From a virus, in IMG/VR virus record IMGVR_UViG_3300007541_000132, positions 1-29,069 of that record: a stretch of 29,069 nt of DNA; one strand, written 5' to 3'. Within the stretch, counting starts at the first letter, position 1; every line of letters begins with the position of its first letter. Made by a program: the position numbers and the translations under genes. The notes beneath the pieces were generated by a model, which saw only the letters and a program-made list of their open reading frames with translations, ran no database searches and was not told where the DNA came from. Positions 23,875 through 29,069 of the stretch are shown here, piece after piece.

Positions 23875-24318
23875 CTAGCGAGCCCCAGGACCCATGTACG
23901 GGTTCTTCTTCTTGCGGGCAGCCACAGCGGCGGCACGACCAGCCGAACGAGAACGACCACCAACATCCTTGCGGACCGGCTTTACGGTTGCACCGCTAGG
24001 CAGGGTAACCGTCTTGGACGAGGAAGATGAAGACGAACCCTTCGTCTTAGAAGTACCAGACTTGCTGGAACCCATCTTTCCCTTCTCGCCCTTCTTGTAA
24101 AAACCTGCACGAGAAACGTCGCCAGCAGCGTACTTCTTACGAAGTTCCTGACGCTTAGCCTTGTCGACCTTGACGCCCTTAGCAGCAAGTTCTGCTGAAC
24201 GGGTTTGCACGTAGAAACGCTTACGCGCTTCTCCCGCCTTGACACCCTTCTTCTTCATTTCGCCCACAGCCTGCTTGCGTGCTGCCACTCGGGCCTTAAC
24301 CTTTGGCTTCATCGCCAT
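23875..24318 (-). CDS. Basic Lys/Arg/Ser-rich protein of the head region
   Basis: 147 residues from ATG 24318, with AAGGAG upstream. The first 85 residues are helical and very basic (KARVAARKQ, KVDKAKRQELRKK). A Ser/Thr/Gly linker with a seven-Ser run follows, then a second basic segment ending KKKNPYMGPG. Such histone-like composition suggests DNA binding, possibly packaged with the genome or linking capsid to DNA. It immediately follows another basic mini-gene. No family recognised. Confidence 0.6.
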   Translation of the reverse strand: MAMKPKVKARVAARKQAVGEMKKKGVKAGEARKRFYVQTRSAELAAKGVKVDKAKRQELRKKYAAGDVSRAGFYKKGEKGKMGSSKSGTSKTKGSSSSSSSKTVTLPSGATVKPVRKDVGGRSRSAGRAAAVAARKKKNPYMGPGAR

Positions 24319-24328
24319 TGCGTTCTCC

Positions 24329-24451
24329 TTAATACTTCTTAGACTTGACGCTCTTCTTTGAACCCTTTGACTTTGGGTAAGAAGAGGTCTTCATGCCAGC
24401 CTTTGACTTTGCGTCTGCATGGCTTGAAAGAATCCGATACTTTTGTGGCAT
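24329..24451 (-). CDS. 40-residue basic protein
   Basis: ATG 24451 is preceded by GGGAG five bases away; stop TAA is at 24331-24329. The protein is Lys/Ser-rich throughout (SKAGMKTSSYPKSKGSKK) and begins PQKYRILSSHADA. It sits between the major capsid gene and the larger basic protein, with a ribosome binding site partly buried in a hairpin (24453-24472). It may be a minor capsid or DNA-associated protein. The good start and tight spacing (10 bases to the next ATG) argue it is real. Confidence 0.55.
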   Translation of the reverse strand: MPQKYRILSSHADAKSKAGMKTSSYPKSKGSKKSVKSKKY

Positions 24452-24452
24452 T

Positions 24453-24495
24453 CCTACTCCCTTGCGAGTAGGGGACCCGGACTATCCGGGCCCCC
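24453..24495 (-). promoter_or_regulatory. Tandem hairpins after the major capsid gene
   Basis: On the minus-strand transcript the first hairpin (24495-24471) has arms GGGGG+CCCGGA and TCCGGG+TCCCC with a 3-base loop. The second (24472-24453) has arms CCTACTC and GAGTAGG with a 6-base loop. The second hairpin's right arm contains the ribosome binding site of the 40-residue gene. No T-run follows, so an RNA processing, stability or translation control element is likelier than a full terminator. T7 also places a regulatory terminator just after its capsid gene. Confidence 0.5.
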
Positions 24496-24514
24496 CAACT
24501 CTATTGCTAAGACC

Positions 24515-25453
24515 TTAGGCGGTCTTGGCCGTCAACTTACCCTGCTTCGCAGCGTTGCGGCAGGTGAGGTTTCCGTAGCACATGATGAGCGCGTAGCGAG
24601 CATCGAGGTTCTCCGGACGGACGAATTCCGTCTGTGCGAACCACTTGCCACTGTGACCCACGAGGGTGAGGTACTTGCTGTTGAGGAAGTACACAACACC
24701 TGCGGTGCAGTGCTCATCGTACGTCACCGGGGCAGCCTTGAACAGCAGGTTCTGGAAGCCAGCATCTGCGGTCTTGGTGTCGGTGTAGCGCAACTGCGGC
24801 TGCAGAAGCGACTCATACTTTTCGAACAAAGTCTGGGTCGTCAGCACCATGTCTGGGTGGTCGTTACCAACCGACACGCTGTTGTACGCCGTCGACATCT
24901 GGGCGAGGGTCAAAGCACCAGCGGTGTTCTCCTCGTAGGAGCGCCAGTACTCGTTGCCTGCCGTTGCACGGTTGATGCCACCGACGGTGCCGGAAGCCTC
25001 AACGATGTTGCCGAGACCGTTCCAGTTCTTGCCGGAGTTGCCGGTGCCGTCACTGAAGAACATCTGGTTGAAACCTTCACGCATCGACTCTTCAGCCTGC
25101 ATAATCTTCGCCTCAAGGAGGTTGATGATTTCCTGCTCGCCGTTGTTCTTGGCCTCTTCGATTCCCGAGATGGCGATGGACGCAGCGTACTGCTTCCAGT
25201 CGTACTCGGCAGCCGTGATGCCGTCCTGTGCGGTCAGCGAGATGGTGTCGTAGCCACTGTACGAGGCGACAGTCGAGTTCTGACCGTAGATGAGGGGCTC
25301 AACAATCTTCGTGCCACCGTTAAGCATGCGCAGGCGACCCTTGTCCATGAGGAAGTAGGTCAACGGGCGTGCCGTGAACACGTTGTCGGTCAACTGGTTG
25401 CGGTAGTTTGCAAGCGTCGTCGACAACAGTTGGTCAAAGTTTGGGTTTGACAT
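24515..25453 (-). CDS. Major capsid protein (HK97-fold type)
   Basis: 312 residues from ATG 25453, with AGGAGA six bases upstream. The sequence shows an early helical N-arm (NFDQLLSTTLANYR), a beta-rich core and a long helix rich in Glu (GIEEAKNNGEQEIINLLEAKIMQAEE, approx 96-121). DMVLTTQTLFEKYESLLQPQLRY and a C-terminal FVRPENLDARYALIMCYGNL follow, typical of HK97-fold capsid proteins of podoviruses. Portal and scaffold genes precede it. It forms the icosahedral shell. I cannot name the exact Pfam family. Confidence 0.8.
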   Translation of the reverse strand: MSNPNFDQLLSTTLANYRNQLTDNVFTARPLTYFLMDKGRLRMLNGGTKIVEPLIYGQNSTVASYSGYDTISLTAQDGITAAEYDWKQYAASIAISGIEEAKNNGEQEIINLLEAKIMQAEESMREGFNQMFFSDGTGNSGKNWNGLGNIVEASGTVGGINRATAGNEYWRSYEENTAGALTLAQMSTAYNSVSVGNDHPDMVLTTQTLFEKYESLLQPQLRYTDTKTADAGFQNLLFKAAPVTYDEHCTAGVVYFLNSKYLTLVGHSGKWFAQTEFVRPENLDARYALIMCYGNLTCRNAAKQGKLTAKTA

Positions 25454-25475
25454 TTGTGTCTCCTAAATTTTTAGG

Positions 25476-26267
25476 CTAAACGCTGGTCTGCCGCAGTGCG
25501 GCTTCCCATGCGTCTCGCACGGATGTAATGGGTTTAGCCGAGACGTCTGCAGAACTCGATGACGCAGCCCCATTGACAACCGCAGCCTGACGCTTAGAGT
25601 CAACGATTTGCTTCTGAGCCTTCGCCTTCTCCTCACGGATTTGGCGAATGCTTTTCGCATCCTCGTAAACCTTGTCAAACGCAATCATCTTGTAAACCGC
25701 TTCCAAATCGGAAGACCCCAAAGCGAGCGCCTTGGCGACCACCTCATTAGCATCGAAATCTGAGCCATACTTGGCTTCAAGCGTTCCGATAGTACGTTCC
25801 AACTCCTCCATCGCCTTCTGTTGTTCGAAGGCTTGGATTCGCTGTTCCAACTGTCGGTACTGCTTCTCAACCGGGTCCAACGAGAGTTCCTCTTCGGGAG
25901 AGGTTTGCTCTTCCAACCCGTAATGTTTGCTAAGCAGTTCCAGCGTCTCCTTGGGGTTGTTCTGCAGGGCTTCCTGCAAAGCAGCACCAAATTGCAACTG
26001 TCGCCTTTGCTCGCTTAACTCCTGTGTCTTGCGGGTATAGTCCGCCTGACGCTGGTAGCCAGAGAGCGCCTCCTTCAAAGGAACACGAACCTCTTCGCCA
26101 TCAACGGTTACGGAAACATACTTGTCTCCGAACTCGTCTACGGGAAGGAGTTCAATTTGCTCCTCTGTGAGACTTTCAACTACATCTGTGACTTCCTGCG
26201 GTTGTCCCTCGCTTTCGGGCGTAGGGGCCGATTCCATCTCGACTTCATTGCTAACTATGTCGCTCAT
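25476..26267 (-). CDS. Scaffolding protein
   Basis: 263 residues from ATG 26267. Acidic N-terminus, then a small domain KYVSVTVDGEEVRVPLKEALSGYQRQADYTRKTQEL (about 49-85) often seen in phage scaffold proteins. Long Gln/Glu-rich helices and a Ser-rich linker follow, ending in a short C-terminal helix (VRDAWEAALRQ) of the type that docks on coat protein. It lies between portal and capsid genes, the usual scaffold site. It would guide procapsid assembly and leave the mature head. Confidence 0.75.
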   Translation of the reverse strand: MSDIVSNEVEMESAPTPESEGQPQEVTDVVESLTEEQIELLPVDEFGDKYVSVTVDGEEVRVPLKEALSGYQRQADYTRKTQELSEQRRQLQFGAALQEALQNNPKETLELLSKHYGLEEQTSPEEELSLDPVEKQYRQLEQRIQAFEQQKAMEELERTIGTLEAKYGSDFDANEVVAKALALGSSDLEAVYKMIAFDKVYEDAKSIRQIREEKAKAQKQIVDSKRQAAVVNGAASSSSADVSAKPITSVRDAWEAALRQTSV

Positions 26268-26312
26268 CGCGTTGAGTCCTCCGTGGGTTGCTCTAATAGA
26301 CAGCGAAAAGCG

Positions 26313-28112
26313 TTACATGCCAGGGGGCATCATGCCACCCTGCATGAGTTGAGCCAGAACTTCTGGCGGCAACTCGCCCTCAGGCATTTCTTCCTCCACA
26401 CCTGGAGGCATGCCCGGAGGCATGCTTGGCGGCATGCCAGGAGGAAGCCCAGCCGAAGGCGCAGTCGGGGGAGGGGCAACCTCCGGCTGGGCGGGTGGTT
26501 GTGGAGCCACAATAAACGACTCGGCGCTCTTGATGCCGAACCCCTGCTGCAGCACATACTTTGCCAAACGCTGCATATCCACGATACCAGCAGTAGCAAA
26601 GGGCGCCATAGCGTCCACAACCTGAAGAGCCATCTGTCGGCGAAACGATTCGTTCATCGGCTGTGTAGAACCAGCCTCAACTTCGAAATCAAATTCTCCT
26701 TGAATGTAGTCCCGGTCGAACTTCATCCAGGCATTAGAACTGCTCTTGCCAGAGACACGAATCGCCTGCTCGCCAGTCATGTACTGCTGTGCCAGCATCA
26801 CGAGCCTGCGAGCGGCGTCAGCAATGGCACGCTCAATGATTGCCAACTTGTCGGACGACCTAGCGTTGGCAGCATCCTGAATGATGCCAGCCTCCGTGGC
26901 CGTGCGGCGGATTTCGGGCAAAGCACCACGTGCGTACTCCGAGATGCCGGTAATGCGGTCAATGTCTGCAGTAATCAACGAAGACTGGTTGTAGAACTCA
27001 GGTGGGCTAATAACAGCAGGCATCGGTGCGATAATGCCACCGAGGGGTTCCTCGGACACGACGGGAACCATTACGTTGTCCTCGTCGGACTCCAGCATGT
27101 TTCGACCTTCCTGGTCGAATGCTGATTCCTTGTACAACCATTTACGCGAGAACCGCTTGCGGTGGTTCATCATCTGTGTACGAGTTTCGTTCAGTTCGCG
27201 CTGAAGCGGTTCAATTGCTTCAAGTTCACCCATCGGGTAAAAGAAATCTGGCACCTGATAGTTCGGAATGAACACGAATGGGTGTCCAAAAGCAAACGGA
27301 ATTTCTTGCGGGGCAACAAGAAACTTGTCGCCACCGTCGCAGAACACAGACATCTTGTTGCGGTCCACATCGTAGAACTCCCAAATCTCGACGTAGCCGT
27401 CTTCGGGCTTCTCGGACCTGCGAGGCAGGTAGGAGTCCAAACCGAACTTGGAGTAGTGTGACGGCGATGCCTCTTGGCGCGCCTGAGCGTTATAGCGCTT
27501 GTCCTTGCGCACCTCCAACAGTGGTCGGCGGATGCGTTGTGCAATCCACCTGATGTCATGCATGCTTGTAGCATCCGGGTCAACAAAAACATCAAACGGA
27601 GAAATGCGCTCCACAAACGGACGGTCTTCCGTAATAATCAAATCGCTTTCAGCAATTGATTCTGGCGCAAGCGAAGCCAACTCGTCAGAGTTGTCGTAAT
27701 CGTCTTCACCCTTCTCAACAAAACGGTAACCGGTCTTCACCCAGCCGTGTCCAGTAATCAGCATGTCTTTGACTGCTCGACGAAACTCTCGCTGGCAGTC
27801 GTAGTGGCGCCACCAGTAGTTGACGATTTCTTCGGTAACTACCGCTCGCGGCGCGTCTTCGCTCCGACGAGCGTTAACGGTAATCTTTGGATAGTTAACC
27901 GACACGCTGGGCCAAATCACGTTAATTGTGGCAAACGCATCGTTGATAAGCATGCGGTCTGTTTCTGAATCTGTTTCAAAATGCTTGCCCCGGTAAAGGT
28001 CAATCATTCGTTTCCATGTTGCGTCAAGACCTTCCTGTTGACGCCACCGCTTTGACTGCTGAATCTTGTCGCGGTATTGGGAAATGATTTCTCGGTTAGA
28101 AATTCGTGCCAC
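26313..28112 (-). CDS. Portal protein
   Basis: 599 residues from GTG 28112. The N-terminal half holds WKRMIDLYRGKHF, then VNYWWRHYDCQREFRRAVKDMLITGHGWVKTGYRF, and later ERISPFDVFVDPDA. The middle includes NETRTQMMNHRKRF and TGISEYARGA. This layout matches podovirus-type portal proteins. The last 60 residues are low-complexity Pro/Gly/Met, with repeated PPGM units, and end MMPPGM. The portal dodecamer threads DNA and docks terminase and adaptor. The start shares one base with the upstream stop. Confidence 0.85.
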   Translation of the reverse strand: MARISNREIISQYRDKIQQSKRWRQQEGLDATWKRMIDLYRGKHFETDSETDRMLINDAFATINVIWPSVSVNYPKITVNARRSEDAPRAVVTEEIVNYWWRHYDCQREFRRAVKDMLITGHGWVKTGYRFVEKGEDDYDNSDELASLAPESIAESDLIITEDRPFVERISPFDVFVDPDATSMHDIRWIAQRIRRPLLEVRKDKRYNAQARQEASPSHYSKFGLDSYLPRRSEKPEDGYVEIWEFYDVDRNKMSVFCDGGDKFLVAPQEIPFAFGHPFVFIPNYQVPDFFYPMGELEAIEPLQRELNETRTQMMNHRKRFSRKWLYKESAFDQEGRNMLESDEDNVMVPVVSEEPLGGIIAPMPAVISPPEFYNQSSLITADIDRITGISEYARGALPEIRRTATEAGIIQDAANARSSDKLAIIERAIADAARRLVMLAQQYMTGEQAIRVSGKSSSNAWMKFDRDYIQGEFDFEVEAGSTQPMNESFRRQMALQVVDAMAPFATAGIVDMQRLAKYVLQQGFGIKSAESFIVAPQPPAQPEVAPPPTAPSAGLPPGMPPSMPPGMPPGVEEEMPEGELPPEVLAQLMQGGMMPPGM

Positions 28113-28312
28113 TAGTCGTTCTCTTTCAGGCCTTCATGCCAGCCAATATGTTTGTCCAACTTGCTTCCGATACGGTCAATTCTGCTGCCAATATGTCGCA
28201 ACAAAATTGTGTTGTGGTTATGTTGCTCAGTGTTCTCTTTACGCAGTTTCTGCAATACAACTACGACTGGCCCGGTGATTACGGCAACAACAATTGGGAC
28301 CAGCCATTCCAT
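28112..28312 (-). CDS. Small single-pass membrane protein, holin-like candidate
   Basis: 66 residues from ATG 28312. One N-terminal membrane segment (about residues 3-21, LVPIVVAVITGPVVVVL) is followed by an amphipathic, charged helix with an ILLRHIGSRIDRIGSKLDKHIG repeat. This layout is that of small actinophage membrane proteins of the DUF2746/holin-like type. It could be the holin that releases the M15 endolysin, though it lies far from that gene, or a virion membrane factor. The call is tentative. Confidence 0.5.
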   Translation of the reverse strand: MEWLVPIVVAVITGPVVVVLQKLRKENTEQHNHNTILLRHIGSRIDRIGSKLDKHIGWHEGLKEND

Positions 28313-28315
28313 CGG

Positions 28316-28540
28316 TTACATCCAGTTTGTAACGGGTTCAGCGTTGTAACCGTTAACTCTGGCGTCTTCGACCGTCTTGCGTTGACGCTCACGAATCGTT
28401 GGACCATGAAAGTCCTCCTGCCCGTAGGTGAACCCAAGGCGGATACTTTTCACATGGCACTTAAAGCAAACCGAACCCCTTCGGGGTAGTTCGTCGGCCA
28501 CAAACTCGGCCAAACATTCAAGACAACGGAAATTCTTCAT
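28316..28540 (-). CDS. Small zinc-ribbon protein
   Basis: 74 residues from ATG 28540 (AGG six bases upstream); TTG 28543 is an alternative start. CLEC near residue 6 and CFKC near residue 25 give a CxxC...CxxC zinc ribbon, followed by a basic region (RERQRKTVEDARVNG). It lies between terminase and the membrane gene. Small HNH-like or zinc-ribbon proteins at this place often assist packaging, but no HNH motif is visible, so the role is unknown. Confidence 0.6.
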   Translation of the reverse strand: MKNFRCLECLAEFVADELPRRGSVCFKCHVKSIRLGFTYGQEDFHGPTIRERQRKTVEDARVNGYNAEPVTNWM

Positions 28541-28571
28541 CAATAACCTGTTGATTCGTTACCAAAAACCA

Positions 28572-29069
28572 TCAATCCACGACGTTATAAGCCCCAATTG
28601 GGGCATTCCGCGGTTTTGGGTCCCCAACAATGAACCTGGACCACCAATCCAAAGAATTCTTTCTTGGCTCTAAATCGTTCCTGTATTCGGGCAACCAAAC
28701 GTATTTCAGCATCTGGTTACAGATGGCCAGGGACATTACCCTGTCGTCATGGGGTGAGCCGTGCATTTTGCCGTTTGACTCACGCACAAATGAACGAAGT
28801 TCGGCAATCGTCTTAGAATCAAACAGCAATACAGATTCGTCACGCAAAGCCGCATTCAACTCATCAATCGCCAAAGGCTTAGAAATCGACGTCGTGCGCC
28901 AACCCAAAGACTCCGAAGCCACAGGGGCACGAACCTGCATCTTGCGGTTCCTGTACAGGTTCCTATAACCCACACGCTGCAAAGCCTTCAAGGTCGTCAA
29001 ACCGTGGTTGTTGGACTCCACACCCAAAAGTGCGTAGTTGTAGAAATACCCCAAACCAACCAGCACATC
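28572..29069 (-). CDS. Large terminase subunit, C-terminal nuclease part (truncated at window edge)
   Basis: The frame is open through the right edge and 165 residues are seen; the ATPase half lies outside. LLGVESNNHG (visible residues about 14-23) and PHDDRVMSLAICNQML (about 106-121) are the acidic metal-binding motifs of the RNase H-fold terminase nuclease. This enzyme cuts and packages the genome. It is the most upstream visible gene of the late run, so that promoter lies to the right of the window. Confidence 0.85.
   Translation of the reverse strand, partial: DVLVGLGYFYNYALLGVESNNHGLTTLKALQRVGYRNLYRNRKMQVRAPVASESLGWRTTSISKPLAIDELNAALRDESVLLFDSKTIAELRSFVRESNGKMHGSPHDDRVMSLAICNQMLKYVWLPEYRNDLEPRKNSLDWWSRFIVGDPKPRNAPIGAYNVVD

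Noticed and set aside
24443-25450. Plus-strand frame of 335 codons across the capsid gene
   Set aside because: It is the antisense of the major capsid gene and lacks any family-like motif.
25454-25475. Short A/T-rich inverted repeat (CCTAAA/TTTAGG) ahead of the capsid start
   Set aside because: The loop is too small and the stem too weak to support a regulatory call, although the right arm overlaps the ribosome binding site.
26157-27125. Plus-strand frame of 322 codons across the portal gene
   Set aside because: Antisense shadow of portal and scaffold; His/Arg-rich low-complexity translation.

Overview
The window looks like most of a small, tightly packed, lytic-type tailed phage genome. 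Its gene order in the virion half is podovirus (T7-like), and the host is most likely an actinobacterium. The host call rests mainly on a WhiB-type iron-sulfur regulator (4743-4994), a family known only from Actinobacteria and their phages. GC content looks moderate by eye. I see no integrase, excisionase, repressor, transposase, CRISPR array, tRNA or rRNA. Both ends are cut inside genes: a small basic protein at the left and the large terminase at the right.

Layout. (1) 2-220 is the tail of a small basic-protein gene. (2) 221-575 is non-coding, with a G-quadruplex motif on the minus strand and a leader hairpin. (3) 576-11454 is one long plus-strand early/replication run. It opens with small unknown and membrane proteins. 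A strong terminator (2023-2059) follows, then an amidoligase plus class II glutamine amidotransferase pair, a helical unknown, WhiB, and an exported lysozyme-like enzyme. A leader (hairpin plus 12-codon ORF) precedes the DNA-metabolism block: Cas4/RecB-like nuclease, unknown, DnaB-like helicase, AEP-type primase-polymerase, RusA resolvase, small membrane protein, second PD-(D/E)XK-like protein, and an HTH/DUF1599-like fusion. Three small unknowns close the run. (4) 11429-29069 is one minus-strand virion run, read right to left: terminase, zinc-ribbon protein, small membrane protein, portal, scaffold, major capsid, small basic proteins, tail adaptor, tail hub/nozzle, several helical internal-virion-type proteins, a 2206-residue giant protein, and an M15-type endolysin. 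The two runs converge and overlap by 26 bases.

How it fits together. Most neighbouring genes overlap by 1-17 bases, which suggests translational coupling. The early half would reprogram the host (WhiB, amidoligase/amidotransferase, small membrane proteins) and replicate the DNA. No DNA polymerase, RNA polymerase or recognisable receptor-binding fibre is visible, so these are outside the window, missing, or supplied by the host. The late half packages DNA, builds the capsid and short tail, and probably ejects the large helical proteins as a T7-like core before lysis. Base-composition skew does not follow gene direction. It flips near position 400 and again inside the giant gene, which is what bidirectional replication from an origin near position 400 would produce.
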